From: JAHRVQ01 sp963976815
GTDB lineage: Bacteria; Pseudomonadota; Gammaproteobacteria; Pseudomonadales; Azotimanducaceae
DNA length: 64,000 nt
Direction of reading: 5' to 3'
NCBI GenBank assembly: GCA_963976815.1
Contig: CAXBLU010000002.1
Span: 186,001-250,000, forward strand
Shown: piece after piece, positions 1 to 8,674 of the stretch
Position numbering within the stretch: position 1 is the first letter of the stretch
How the letters are laid out: each line of letters opens with the position of its first letter
Notes under the pieces: generated by a model
Told to the model about the DNA's origin: nothing
What the model saw: only the letters and a program-made list of their open reading frames with translations
The model's database searches: none
Position numbers and translations under genes: made by a program

Positions 1-235
1 TCCTGGTGCCAATGCGAGACAAGCCCCCCAGCATATCCTGCATGGTGAGATCAGTTAAATCGGTCAAGCGGACATCCCACATAACGTTTGCGGGGTTCAC
101 GTAGGCAAAATGGCCGGTGATAGCATCCTGAGCCGCAAGTACCGTATCTATGGTGATGGTATGCCTTAAGGTGATCTCGTAGTACCCTTGAAGGTCATGG
201 TGAGTCACCGTGAAATTTGGTTGATCGCCATCCAT
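1..235 (-). CDS. STAS/SpoIIAA-like protein, 3' end cut by window edge
   Basis: An open frame reads from an ATG at 235 down to the window edge, giving at least 78 residues beginning MDGDQPNFTVTHHDLQGYYE. The alternation of a beta strand (YEITLR), a helix (VLAAQDAITGHF) and a second strand followed by a DLTDLT segment resembles the small STAS/SpoIIAA-like proteins that many proteobacteria carry. A loosely similar protein lies at 15518-15925. The C-terminus is outside the window, so length and function cannot be judged. The fold is inferred only from the pattern of predicted strands and helices; no catalytic residues are expected in this family. It is divergent from the methyltransferase gene at 304. 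Confidence 0.55.
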   Translation of the reverse strand, partial: MDGDQPNFTVTHHDLQGYYEITLRHTITIDTVLAAQDAITGHFAYVNPANVMWDVRLTDLTDLTMQDMLGGLSRIGTR

Positions 236-303
236 AGCTTTCAATCTAAGTGTACGGTGTTGAAGTTTAGTCCCTTTAGTTACAGGAAAGGAAAGGATAA
301 ATT

Positions 304-981
304 ATGGCAAGCCATCAAGAAATTGCCGGGGTGAGCGACCAGGATTTTGTGCAAAGAATGATCAATAGTCACGATGGTCGCTTTGATGAAGTCTTTTGGA
401 ATCACATTGAAGCCAGTGTAAAACCACTACTTCCCGCTGCCCCTCGGATTGTTGATCTCGGCTGCGGTCCGGGTCTATTAGCCAGAGATTTTGCGCTCCG
501 ATTTCCAGCCGGGGATATTTATGGTTTTGATTTGACGGCGGCCATGATTGACCACGCGAATAACAAAATCGAGTTTGAGGGAAAGAAACCCAGCTTTGAA
601 GTACTAGACATCACTGCTAACCCGGTGCCTTTAGAAGGCGGTAGTGTGCACTTACTCACCATGGCCGCCGTACTACATGTGCTGGATGATCCACTAAAAA
701 TTTGCCACGAGATCCGGCGCTTACTTGCGCCCGGCGGCGTATTTCTTCTGGTCGACTGGGTTCGGCAGCCCCTTTCAACTTATCTGGATATGATGATGGC
801 AAACGTGCCACCGGAGACGGCTGAGCAGGTTGAAAAATCTATGCTGCGGCTGTCGGTTGCCCACAATAAATATACCGTCGATGATTGGATCTGGCTGTTG
901 GATAAAGGTGGGCTCAAGGTGCTCAATCATACCCAGCTGCGGTCAGCGCATTTTTGTGAATTAGTCTGTCAGGCAAAGTAG
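304..981 (+). CDS. Class I SAM-dependent methyltransferase
   Basis: A 225-residue protein with a Rossmann-type methyltransferase core. Motif I, VDLGCGPG, lies at about residues 50-57 and the acidic residue that would bind the SAM ribose is in GFDLTA near residue 75. A later LLAPGGVFLLVDW segment matches the post-II/III region of UbiE/COQ5-like enzymes. The start is supported by the purine-rich AGGAAAGGA just upstream. The alpha/beta hydrolase gene follows after 12 bases in the same direction, so the two are probably co-transcribed. The methyl acceptor cannot be told from sequence. Confidence 0.85.
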   Translation: MASHQEIAGVSDQDFVQRMINSHDGRFDEVFWNHIEASVKPLLPAAPRIVDLGCGPGLLARDFALRFPAGDIYGFDLTAAMIDHANNKIEFEGKKPSFEVLDITANPVPLEGGSVHLLTMAAVLHVLDDPLKICHEIRRLLAPGGVFLLVDWVRQPLSTYLDMMMANVPPETAEQVEKSMLRLSVAHNKYTVDDWIWLLDKGGLKVLNHTQLRSAHFCELVCQAK

Positions 982-993
982 AAGGTAAACATT

Positions 994-1797
994 ATGAGTG
1001 GTTGGACGGAAGGTGTTATTGACCACGGCGGTGTCAGCATCCATTACCATCGAACTGGTACGGCCGACCTGCCTCCTCTCGTGCTCGCCCATGGATTTAG
1101 TGACAACGGATTATGTTGGAATAGGTTAGCCCAGGGGCTTGAAGTACATTTTGATATTATTATGCCCGATGCCCGTAATCATGGTCAGTCGAGTCGGGCG
1201 CCCGCAGGTCTTGAGGTGATGGCCGATGATTTACTTGCGGTCATTGATGGGCTGAAACTTGAACAACCCGTTGTACTTGGCCACTCGATGGGGGCAAGTA
1301 TGGCGGCAGATCTTGCTGCTCGAAATCCAGCTACTGTGGCAAAACTACTACTGGAAGATCCTCCCTGGACAAAACATCAGGGGAATGACCGGGAGGGGGA
1401 TCTAGAAAAACGTCGTGAGGGATTCCGTCAGTATATGTCCACACTTGAGGCAATGTCTGAAGAGCAGGTGATGGCATTTGGTAAGCAGACCAACCCAACC
1501 TGGCATGAAGCTGATATGGCTGCCTGGGCTGCCTCTAAAAAACAGGTTGGCGCCGAGGCGATGGAAGGGCTATCAATGGGTAAGTGGGCTGACACTGTGG
1601 ATAATATTCGGTGTCCTAGCCTACTCTTGTATGCCGACGGTGAGCGAGATGCCATCGTGACCCATGATATTGCCCAACAGATCGCTGGGCGTAACGATTG
1701 CTTTAAGGTGCAGCATATTCCAGCTGCGGGTCACAACACACGCAGGGAAAATTTTGAGCCATACCTTGCTGCCGTCAAAAGCTTTCTGCTGGATTAA
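994..1797 (+). CDS. Alpha/beta hydrolase
   Basis: A 267-residue soluble alpha/beta-hydrolase. The oxyanion HG is in LAHGFSDN (residues 31-38), the nucleophile elbow GHSMG places Ser98, and candidate acid and base are Asp219 (GERDAI) and His247 (AAGHNT). This is the canonical Ser-Asp-His order of esterases, C-C hydrolases and related enzymes. It lies directly behind the methyltransferase and ends three bases before the convergent aldo/keto reductase. The substrate is unknown. The late sheet-helix topology and the normal length argue for an intact enzyme. Confidence 0.88.
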   Translation: MSGWTEGVIDHGGVSIHYHRTGTADLPPLVLAHGFSDNGLCWNRLAQGLEVHFDIIMPDARNHGQSSRAPAGLEVMADDLLAVIDGLKLEQPVVLGHSMGASMAADLAARNPATVAKLLLEDPPWTKHQGNDREGDLEKRREGFRQYMSTLEAMSEEQVMAFGKQTNPTWHEADMAAWAASKKQVGAEAMEGLSMGKWADTVDNIRCPSLLLYADGERDAIVTHDIAQQIAGRNDCFKVQHIPAAGHNTRRENFEPYLAAVKSFLLD

Positions 1798-1800
1798 TAC

Positions 1801-2766
1801 CTACCAGGCGTAGGCTTCTGGTGCCTCTCCGCAGGCTGGGAATATTTCATCCAGTTGAGCCAGCGTTTTAGTGCTGAGCAAAATTTCAGGTACGTGCATA
1901 ACTGACTTGAGCTGCTCGATGGAGCCAGGTCCAACAATGGTCGCTGTAACCCCCGGCTGATGTAGTAGCCAGGCCAGGGCAACGGCACTGGGAGTATTAT
2001 TCAAACTCGAACACAGGCTATTAAATTTTGATAGTTGATCTGCCCGGCTTTTGATTTCACGCTGCATGGATTCCGATTGGCGTCTACCTTCACTGCCTGT
2101 TCCAGTGCCGGCCAGCAACCCTCCTGCAAGAGGACTCCAGGGAATAAGACCCATACCATAGGCGATGCAGGCTGGCAGCACTTCAAGCTCTGCTCGCCGC
2201 TCGATAAGATTGTATAGGCCCTGTTCTGACACGAGGCCCAGCTGATGCTTTGCCATTGCCTTCTCGTTGGCGCGTGCAATACCCCATCCAGGAAAGTTAC
2301 TTGAGCCGACATAGGTAATTTTGCCCTGGCTGATGAGTCGTTCCATAGCCATCCAGGTTTCTTCAATCGGCGTATTTCTATCAATATGGTGCATCTGATA
2401 CAGATCAATATGGTCAACGCCCAATCGCTTAAGGCTGGCATCACAGGCCATTTGAATATGCCGTGCAGACAGGCCCCGATCGTTAATGTCATCGGACATG
2501 GGCTCATGAACTTTTGTGGCGAGGACCAATTTTTCTCTTCGGCTTGGATCTTCACGAAGCCAATTTCCAATAATGGTTTCGGTGGTTCCGGTGCCAAGGT
2601 CACCGCCGTACTGGTTGGCTGTGTCGACAAAGTTTATCCCGCCACTCACCGCTTCATTCAAAATCTGAAAAGACTCGGATTCTGAAGTTCGAGGACCAAA
2701 GTTCATCGTGCCGAGGCAAATGCTGCTGACCTTTAGTCCAGAGCGGCCTAATTGGCGATATTGCAT
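1801..2766 (-). CDS. Aldo/keto reductase
   Basis: A 321-residue NAD(P)H-dependent oxidoreductase of the aldo/keto reductase superfamily. The TIM-barrel tetrad is visible as Asp48 and Tyr53 (FVDTANQYG), Lys85 (LATKVHEP) and His126 (DLYQMHH). The C-terminal AWLLHQPGVTATIVGPGS is the usual nucleotide-binding stretch. It lies 75 bases downstream of the phytanoyl-CoA dioxygenase gene on the same strand, so the pair may form an operon that oxidises and then reduces related intermediates. A second family member is at 7643-8674. The substrate is unknown. Confidence 0.9.
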   Translation of the reverse strand: MQYRQLGRSGLKVSSICLGTMNFGPRTSESESFQILNEAVSGGINFVDTANQYGGDLGTGTTETIIGNWLREDPSRREKLVLATKVHEPMSDDINDRGLSARHIQMACDASLKRLGVDHIDLYQMHHIDRNTPIEETWMAMERLISQGKITYVGSSNFPGWGIARANEKAMAKHQLGLVSEQGLYNLIERRAELEVLPACIAYGMGLIPWSPLAGGLLAGTGTGSEGRRQSESMQREIKSRADQLSKFNSLCSSLNNTPSAVALAWLLHQPGVTATIVGPGSIEQLKSVMHVPEILLSTKTLAQLDEIFPACGEAPEAYAW

Positions 2767-2841
2767 ACTTGCTTGTCCTTGAGTTATTTGTATTTTACCG
2801 GAGACATTTTTCTAAGCCGTCATTTGACGGAGCAACCTTGG

Positions 2842-3804
2842 TTATGGCGCCCGAAGGGTTGCCCCGGTAACCAGAGTTTCGCTGGAGTCCGCCACACAAA
2901 ACTGCGCCATCTTCTGCGCGTGGGGCGAGAGCTTTTTGAAATCCTGATAACTGATGCCCGGCACAATGGGTTCTTTAAACCAGGGTGCGTACAGTTCCAA
3001 ATTAGGGATTGCCCGGGTGGCGTCGGATAGATTAGGTGTGCCGCCATGCCAGGCCCGGACGTCGCGAATCATAATTGCACCGGCTGGTGCTGGGCACACG
3101 GTGCTTAGCCGCATCCACTCTGGCTCGTCTTTTAGTCCTGGGATGTGTACCCGGGATTTCTGGGTGCCGGGTATTTGCCTGGTTGGACCATTTAGTCGGG
3201 TCACATCCTGGGGCAGAAAATTAACGCAAATATAAGGACTCGGTAAGTCTCGAATGGTGATCTCCCCACTAGGATCGTGGAAGGCGCTAAAGGGTGTAGT
3301 GGCATTATCCTGCCAATCCTGGACGTCGGAATGGAGTCGTTGGTAGTCGACGGCACCGGCCAGACAAAAGTCGCCACTTGCGGCACGTAGTGTGTAGTCT
3401 GGAGAGCCAAATAGAACGGTGAGGATTTTAGTCACCGCGGGGATATCGAGCAACATCTGCCATTCGGGGCGATGCAACTGGCTACGGGTCAGACTAGATC
3501 CGCCAAATGAGTATCGGTGCGAGCCGCGATTGCCCGCATGACCATCGTCCAGAGCAACAATTTCTTTAATGACTTCATCGCAACCCTTGGCAAGAAAGTC
3601 GACCTGTTCGCTGTTTAATATGTCACTGATCACCACAAAGCCATCTCTTCGAAACAGCCGTTCGGCCTGGAGAATATCCTCGGGTCCAATGATATCCAGG
3701 CCCTTAATGCCGTTGTTCGCCTCAAGATGTTCGCGAAGCTTAATGACTTTGGGGTCGTTCGGGGATTGATCAGCCCAGCCGATAGATGTTCCTACGTTGC
3801 TCAT
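2842..3804 (-). CDS. Phytanoyl-CoA dioxygenase (PhyH) family protein
   Basis: A 320-residue non-haem Fe(II)/2-oxoglutarate oxygenase. The facial triad is seen as His158-x-Asp160 (RLHSDVQDW) and distal His253 (AWHGGTPNLS), with a downstream Arg (RAIPNLE) suited to 2-oxoglutarate binding. Members hydroxylate lipids, CoA esters or small secondary metabolites, and this one cannot be assigned more narrowly. The start is preceded by a GAGAG stretch. It heads a probable two-gene unit with the aldo/keto reductase and is divergent from the small membrane-anchored protein at 3884. Confidence 0.87.
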   Translation of the reverse strand: MSNVGTSIGWADQSPNDPKVIKLREHLEANNGIKGLDIIGPEDILQAERLFRRDGFVVISDILNSEQVDFLAKGCDEVIKEIVALDDGHAGNRGSHRYSFGGSSLTRSQLHRPEWQMLLDIPAVTKILTVLFGSPDYTLRAASGDFCLAGAVDYQRLHSDVQDWQDNATTPFSAFHDPSGEITIRDLPSPYICVNFLPQDVTRLNGPTRQIPGTQKSRVHIPGLKDEPEWMRLSTVCPAPAGAIMIRDVRAWHGGTPNLSDATRAIPNLELYAPWFKEPIVPGISYQDFKKLSPHAQKMAQFCVADSSETLVTGATLRAP

Positions 3805-3883
3805 TTTTAGCTCTCAACCGCACAAACCCCCAACCTTAATATAGAATCCGGTTGCTGTATGCCCAGAAATTTAAGGATTAGGT

Positions 3884-4384
3884 ATGACCCTACAGGATAT
3901 AGGTGCTATTGGAGAGTTGGTCGGCGGGATTGCGGTGATCGTGTCTCTGATATATCTGGCGACCCAGGTTCGCCACGGATTGCAAGGTTACAAAAGCAAC
4001 ATCACTCAGGAAGTCACGACACACTTCTCTCGCTTACAGCTCGACATCGCAAAAGATACAGATTTGCTCAGGGCCTGGTTGCGAGCAGAGCGTGGTGAAG
4101 ACCTTGAATCTCTGGATCAACGGCGGGTGTTGCAGGTGGTCAGTAGTTTTATGATTGGGTTTGAGAATCTATATTTTCAGTATCAGGCTGGCATGGTTGA
4201 CCGGGACGCCTATGAAGCCAGGCGTCCTGTGGTCGCGAATATCCTGACCTACACCGGCGCCAGAGACTGGTGGGATAACTACGGCTGCATCCAGCATCCA
4301 CCTAAGTTTGTCCAGGAAGTTGAACTTGTCCTAAAAGAATTTGAAGGGCGTTTGTCTTCGCCGGTTGCCGCGAGGCTGAGTTGA
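3884..4384 (+). CDS. Hypothetical protein with N-terminal membrane segment
   Basis: A 166-residue protein beginning MTLQDIGAIGELVGGIAVIV, in which residues 8-26 form a single hydrophobic segment. The remainder is soluble and helix-rich, with a conserved-looking FMIGFENLYFQYQAGMVD segment and a WWDNYG motif. I recognise the general type, a short proteobacterial protein with a GELVG-x-IAV anchor followed by a helical domain, but know of no function for it. An ATG preceded by AAGGATTAGG supports this start. The VF530-like gene follows 18 bases later in the same direction. Confidence 0.75.
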   Translation: MTLQDIGAIGELVGGIAVIVSLIYLATQVRHGLQGYKSNITQEVTTHFSRLQLDIAKDTDLLRAWLRAERGEDLESLDQRRVLQVVSSFMIGFENLYFQYQAGMVDRDAYEARRPVVANILTYTGARDWWDNYGCIQHPPKFVQEVELVLKEFEGRLSSPVAARLS

Positions 4385-4402
4385 ACGCTGACCAGGAAAA
4401 CT

Positions 4403-4621
4403 ATGAGCACTGAGCAACCAAACAGTCCCATGCATGGCATTACGCTTGAGACAGTTGTCACGAGATTGCAGACACATTACGGATGGGAAGGGTTGGCGTC
4501 GAGGGTCGACATTAATTGTTTTAAAAGTGACCCGTCAATTAAGTCTTCCCTTAAGTTTTTGCGTAGAACCCAGTGGGCGAGAGACAAGGTCGAAGAGTTG
4601 TATCTCTTAACATTTGAATAA
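4403..4621 (+). CDS. VF530 family (DUF2132) small protein
   Basis: A 72-residue protein whose sequence closely follows the VF530/DUF2132 family pattern: MHGITLE near the N-terminus, LQTHYGWEGL, INCFKSDPSIKSSLKFLRR in the middle and W-A-R-x-K-VEELYL at the end. The Vibrio member has a solved fold and has been proposed to bind nucleic acid, but no biochemical role is established. The length is normal for the family and the gene is intact. It probably shares a transcript with the protein at 3884. Confidence 0.9.
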   Translation: MSTEQPNSPMHGITLETVVTRLQTHYGWEGLASRVDINCFKSDPSIKSSLKFLRRTQWARDKVEELYLLTFE

Positions 4622-4647
4622 AAGACCGGATATTTTCTCCCTCAAAA

Positions 4648-4902
4648 GAATCGGGGTGGGGTATTGCTGATATCGTAACGGCCAACAATTGTTTAACGGA
4701 CATTAATGATTGGGATCAGGTGCAGAAAGTGCGGCCTAAATTTTTTGAAGGTGATTTTCCCACATCAACTTTGATTGAGGTCAGCCAGCTGGTCTTGAAT
4801 CTTATAGCTAAGCCAAAAGCTAAGCCAAAAGCGTCTTTGATAGAGAAATTAACGATGACCACACGTGCGGAAGCTTTTGGGTGCCGGTGCCCGACATGTT
4901 AA
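4648..4902 (+). pseudogene. Decayed RidA (YjgF/YER057c) relic
   Basis: The frame running through 4648-4902 contains ADIVTANNCLTDINDWDQV, then KVRPKFFEGDFPTSTLIEVS. This matches the middle and C-terminal half of RidA-family deaminases (the DIV-x-x-x-x-F-x-TD block and the FF-x-x-FP-x-STL-x-EV block). No start codon or N-terminal beta strands precede it: the frame is closed by a stop at 4615-4617, at the end of the VF530 gene. The C-terminal IEIEA strand is replaced by a short AKPKAKPKA duplication (12-base repeat GCTAAGCCAAAA). It is best read as a truncated, non-functional remnant. A GTG at 4720 could start a 60-residue product, but that would lack half the fold. Confidence 0.7.
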
Positions 4903-5981
4903 CGATCGCCGCGATTGCCACGCTACTGCTTGTCTCAGCGACTGCGTTACCACTTTTCAATTATTCACACTGGGTCTTCCGGGGGTTTGACTTTCCGCGC
5001 CTGCAAATCGCGGTACTTGCCGGAATAGCGCTGCTCGCTAATGTCATTTTTCTTGATTTGACGATGGGTATCTCCTGGTTGCTAATCGTTGCTACTGCCT
5101 TATGTTTCTTTTGGCAGTTGTGGTGGGTCATACCCTATACCCTGGTTTGGCCGCGCGAGGTTAAAACTTCAAAGTCGAGTGATCCAAACAGGCAGCTCAG
5201 TGTCATCACGTCTAATGTGCTCAAGACAAATCGTAACAGCGCTGCGCTCGTTAGCATCGTAAAAGAATATCAGCCCGATATTTTGGTCACCCTGGAGTCA
5301 GATAGCTGGTGGGAAAGCGAGCTGAAGGTAGTGGAAGGTGATATGCCTTATACCGTCAAGTGCCCGCTTGATAATCTCTATGGCATGCATGTCTACTCCA
5401 GATTAGCCTTTAGTGAAGAGGAGATCTCTTACCTAGTTGAGGAGGATATTCCATCGATACATTTTTTTCTGGCGCTGCGTACTGGAGATAAGGTGCGCAT
5501 GCACTTTGTGCATCCCGAACCGCCAAGTCCAACGGAAAAGCCCGGCTCAAAAGAACGCGATGCTGAGCTTATTACCATTGCCAGAAGTGTCGCTGAGACC
5601 AGTCAGCCCGTTGTCGTCACGGGGGACCTTAATGATGTCGCTTGGTCCGCAACAACCCGACTTTTTCGTAAAGTGAGTGGCCTGCTTGATCCCCGGGTAG
5701 GGCGTGGAATGTTCAATACCTTTCACGTCGCATTGCCTTTTTTACGTTGGCCTTTGGATCATCTGTTTCATAGCGCGCACTTCAGTGTAAAAAATATCCA
5801 ACGCTTACCCTCAATTGGTTCTGATCACTTTGCGCTTTACACTGTCCTCGTTTATGACCCTGCCAACATTGCAGATCAGAAAGGACTAGAGGCAACTGCT
5901 GCGGATCGAGTTCAAGCCAAGGGTGTGTCCGAGGAAATGGGGGTGAGTAAGGAGGAAGTACCAAAATTTAATTCCCGCTAG
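4896..5981 (+). CDS. Endonuclease/exonuclease/phosphatase family membrane protein
   Basis: About 361 residues if started at the ATG at 4896; an in-frame GTG at 4881 would add five. The first 95 residues contain two to three hydrophobic segments, placing the catalytic domain at the membrane. The domain begins at SVITSNVLKTN and carries the family marks: a Glu in DILVTLESDSWW, the GDLND motif, and a C-terminal SDHFALYTV with the catalytic Asp-His pair. Such proteins are metal-dependent phosphodiesterases or nucleases, and the substrate is unknown. The C-terminal 35 residues are charged and low-complexity. Confidence 0.82.
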   Translation: MLTIAAIATLLLVSATALPLFNYSHWVFRGFDFPRLQIAVLAGIALLANVIFLDLTMGISWLLIVATALCFFWQLWWVIPYTLVWPREVKTSKSSDPNRQLSVITSNVLKTNRNSAALVSIVKEYQPDILVTLESDSWWESELKVVEGDMPYTVKCPLDNLYGMHVYSRLAFSEEEISYLVEEDIPSIHFFLALRTGDKVRMHFVHPEPPSPTEKPGSKERDAELITIARSVAETSQPVVVTGDLNDVAWSATTRLFRKVSGLLDPRVGRGMFNTFHVALPFLRWPLDHLFHSAHFSVKNIQRLPSIGSDHFALYTVLVYDPANIADQKGLEATAADRVQAKGVSEEMGVSKEEVPKFNSR

Positions 5982-6120
5982 GAACTCGAGCGACTCACAA
6001 AAATCAAAAATGGATGCCCGGGAATGTCGCAAAAAAATCAATTTTGAATCTAAATGTTTCAGTGCCACAAGCTATTCCTATTTATTTCATAGAAACTAGC
6101 GACATACAAAGTTCGAGTAT

Positions 6121-6130
6121 GGAGGTGATC
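6121..6130 (+). promoter_or_regulatory. Extended Shine-Dalgarno, ten bases complementary to 16S 3' end
   Basis: GGAGGTGATC is a perfect ten-base match to the anti-Shine-Dalgarno end of 16S rRNA. It lies eight bases (measured from GGAGG) before an ATG at 6134, not before the glutaminase start at 6163. It therefore appears to drive the 14-codon leader ORF. Confidence 0.7.
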
Positions 6131-6133
6131 TCC

Positions 6134-6178
6134 ATGTCTTATAGATTTAGAGCTGTGAATCGATGCAAAGCGAAGTAG
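6134..6178 (+). CDS. 14-codon leader ORF overlapping glsA start
   Basis: This ORF encodes MSYRFRAVNRCKAK and stops with TAG at 6176-6178, so it overlaps the first 16 bases of the glutaminase gene in another frame. Its Shine-Dalgarno is the strongest possible in this window, whereas the glutaminase ATG at 6163 has only a weak AGAG upstream. The arrangement suggests translational coupling or attenuation of glsA. The peptide is basic and resembles nothing I know. It may act only as a ribosome-loading device. Confidence 0.5.
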   Translation: MSYRFRAVNRCKAK

Positions 6179-7089
6179 ATTACGAACTAATTTTTAAAGA
6201 GATCGCCTCAGGGTTTAAAGCCGATGATGATCTCGGCGAGGTTGCGTCATACATTACTGAGTTAAGTGGCGTTGATCCTGGTAAGTTGGGCATCCACCTC
6301 ACCACAATTCAAAAACGTCATTATTCCTTTGGCGACTCCGATGAGAAGTTCTCCATTCAAAGTATCTCGAAAGTATTGTCGCTTACCCTGGCCTTAAAAA
6401 TCCTCGGTCAGGACATCTGGAATCGTGTCGGCGTTGAGCCGTCGGGTTCTGCCTTTAACTCGTTGGTACAGCTAGAGTACGAAAGAGGTATACCCCGTAA
6501 CCCTTTTATTAATGCAGGAGCAATTGTCGTTTGCGATATTCTGGTCTCTAGCCTGAATAATCCCAAAGTTGAGCTGCTCGAATTTATTCGAAGATCGTCA
6601 GGTATCTCGACCATTGATTACTGTGCAAAGGTCGCAAGCTCAGAGGCCAGGACGGGCTATCACAATTTTGCGCTGGCGAACCTGATTAAAGCTTTTGGTA
6701 ATCTTCATAATGATGTAGATGTTGTATTGGATTTGTACTTCCACCTTTGTTCAATCGAAATGACCTGCAAGGAACTCGCCCAGGCATTTTTGTTTCTTGC
6801 TTCAGATGGCGTTAACCCTTTCACCAATAAAGCAGTGATTACTTCCAGAAGGACAAAGCGGATTAATTCTATTATGCAAATGTGCGGTTTCTATGATGAG
6901 GCCGGCGAGTTCGCATTTCGGACGGGACTGCCCGGTAAGAGTGGCGTAGGTGGCGGTATCGTAGCTGTGCACCCGGGCATATTTAGTATCGCAGTCTGGA
7001 GTCCAAAACTTAATGAGAAGGGAAACTCCTATAAGGGCATGAAGGTGCTCGCAGGGGTGACAGAAAAAACCAACTCATCCATATTTTGA
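6163..7089 (+). CDS. glsA: Glutaminase (glutamine to glutamate plus ammonia)
   Basis: A 308-residue serine-dependent glutaminase of the GlsA/YbaS family, a beta-lactamase-like fold. The catalytic S-x-x-K is Ser67-Ile-Ser-Lys70 (SIQSISKVLSL). Other family blocks are NPFINAGAI, the YHNFALANLIKAFGN stretch, and FRTGLPGKSGVGGGI near the C-terminus. The length matches the short bacterial glutaminases. Cytoplasmic conversion of glutamine to glutamate and ammonia is the known role. The start overlaps a leader ORF with a very strong ribosome-binding site. Confidence 0.93.
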   Translation: MQSEVDYELIFKEIASGFKADDDLGEVASYITELSGVDPGKLGIHLTTIQKRHYSFGDSDEKFSIQSISKVLSLTLALKILGQDIWNRVGVEPSGSAFNSLVQLEYERGIPRNPFINAGAIVVCDILVSSLNNPKVELLEFIRRSSGISTIDYCAKVASSEARTGYHNFALANLIKAFGNLHNDVDVVLDLYFHLCSIEMTCKELAQAFLFLASDGVNPFTNKAVITSRRTKRINSIMQMCGFYDEAGEFAFRTGLPGKSGVGGGIVAVHPGIFSIAVWSPKLNEKGNSYKGMKVLAGVTEKTNSSIF

Positions 7090-7256
7090 CCACCGCCGTG
7101 GTGGGTATTCGTCTTTAAGCCGCTTTGCGCTAATTAATTTGAACGATATAGGCGCAAAGTTGGTAGGCTATATACGGTCTAGCCTTAACCCTATTCCAGG
7201 CAGGCTCGGTATATCGGAGTCGTTGGAATGACTGTTATACAAAGAGGAGTCAAGCT

Positions 7257-7622
7257 ATGGAAATCGGTTGTTATTCAACAAGCCTCGCGGTGAAAGATAT
7301 TAAAAGTTCGCGGGCATTTTACGAAAAATTAGGGTTCCACGTTCACGCCGGTGAAGAGTCCCATAACTTCTTAATCATGAAAAATGGCGACACCAATATT
7401 GGTTTGTTTCAAGGGATGTTCGAAGACAATATTCTGACCTTTAATCCTGGCTGGGATCAAAGCTCAGGTGCGCTCGAATCCTATACGGATATTCGAGAAA
7501 TACAGGCACACTTAAGTGCTCGGGGCATCACAAGCGAACCGATTTCCGCAGAGTCCGGTCCGGCAAGTTTTACCGTGGTTGATCCCGATGGTAACTCGAT
7601 CTTATTTGATCAACATGTATAG
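7257..7622 (+). CDS. VOC (glyoxalase/bleomycin-resistance fold) protein
   Basis: A 121-residue single-unit VOC protein with paired beta-alpha-beta-beta-beta modules, seen in GCYSTSLAVKDIKSSRAFYE and later FTVVDPDGNSILFDQH. Members bind a metal and act as lyases, dioxygenases or antibiotic-binding proteins. The conserved Glu/His positions are not clear enough to predict a reaction. A good AAAGAGGAG precedes the ATG. The gene stands alone, convergent with the second aldo/keto reductase. Confidence 0.82.
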   Translation: MEIGCYSTSLAVKDIKSSRAFYEKLGFHVHAGEESHNFLIMKNGDTNIGLFQGMFEDNILTFNPGWDQSSGALESYTDIREIQAHLSARGITSEPISAESGPASFTVVDPDGNSILFDQHV

Positions 7623-7642
7623 GCGTACCTGCTAAACCGATG

Positions 7643-8674
7643 TTAAGAAGTCCCCAACGACAAGAGGTTGTCGACGGGTTGATAGAGTTCCTCTAGATAG
7701 TCCATGTCCTGCGCATCGAGTTTAAGCTGTGTAGCGGCAACCAGACCCTCTAGCTGTTCCACTTTCGACACACCAACCACGGCACAACTGACGGCTTCAT
7801 GTTTCAAGACCCAGGCAATTGCGATCTGGGCGGGTTTGACGCCATATTTTTCGGCGACCGTTTCTACTCGCGCGGCAATCTCAAACTTGACGGGACTCAA
7901 GTAAAGGCTTTCGGTTCTACTGCGATCCTGCCCACTTGAGCGGTTTGTTGTGCCCTTATCAAAACTGCCTTTATAGGCGCCGGCGAGAATGCCTCGGGCT
8001 AGTGGCGACCAGGGTGTTACTCTGACTCCGGAATTTAGGCAGTAGGGAATCATCTCCCGTTCCTCTTCCCGATAGATCAAGTTGTAGTGATTTTGCATCG
8101 AGATAAATTTTCGCCAGCCATGCTGTTCCGCCAGCATCTGCATTTCTACAAACTGCCAGGAAAACATCGAAGACGCGCCGAGATACAATGCCTTGCCCGC
8201 TTTAACCACATCGTTTAATGCTTCCATGGTCTCTTCTAACGGTGTTGCTGGAGAGCCGGGAATCGAGTGGGGATGCCGATGAATGATGAGTTGGTCGATG
8301 TAGTCATGTCCGAGCCGTTGTAAGGATCGGTCCACGCTCTCCATGATGTGTTTTCTTGACAAGCCGCTCTGGTTGGCTTTTTGTCCCATGGGAAAGGACA
8401 CTTTGGTAGTCAGAATATATTCGTCCCGTGGTAGTAGCTTGTTCAGGAGCTTGCCCACGACTTCCTCTGATGCGCCAATCCCATACACGTTGGCACAGTC
8501 GAAGTAGTTTAAGCCACAGTCGATTGCTGCTTTGAAAATGGGTTCTGCCTGGGCAGCATCCAGCGTCCAATCACCCTGATGGCCGCGGCCAGGTTCGCCA
8601 AAATTCATGGTGCCGAGACAAAGTTTAGAGACCAGTAATCCTGAGTTACGACCGAGTTGTGCGGTTTTTAGCAT
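7643..8674 (-). CDS. Aldo/keto reductase
   Basis: A 343-residue aldo/keto reductase of the Tas/YghZ-like class. The catalytic tetrad is Asp59 and Tyr64 (YFDCANVYG), Lys91 (LTTKVSFP) and His132 (LIIHRHPHS). The cofactor region is AWVLKHEAVSCAVVGVSK. The double His in the active-site strand is unusual in detail, but the tetrad is complete. It is transcribed away from the arsR-family gene at 8872. The natural substrate is unknown. Confidence 0.9.
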   Translation of the reverse strand: MLKTAQLGRNSGLLVSKLCLGTMNFGEPGRGHQGDWTLDAAQAEPIFKAAIDCGLNYFDCANVYGIGASEEVVGKLLNKLLPRDEYILTTKVSFPMGQKANQSGLSRKHIMESVDRSLQRLGHDYIDQLIIHRHPHSIPGSPATPLEETMEALNDVVKAGKALYLGASSMFSWQFVEMQMLAEQHGWRKFISMQNHYNLIYREEEREMIPYCLNSGVRVTPWSPLARGILAGAYKGSFDKGTTNRSSGQDRSRTESLYLSPVKFEIAARVETVAEKYGVKPAQIAIAWVLKHEAVSCAVVGVSKVEQLEGLVAATQLKLDAQDMDYLEELYQPVDNLLSLGTS

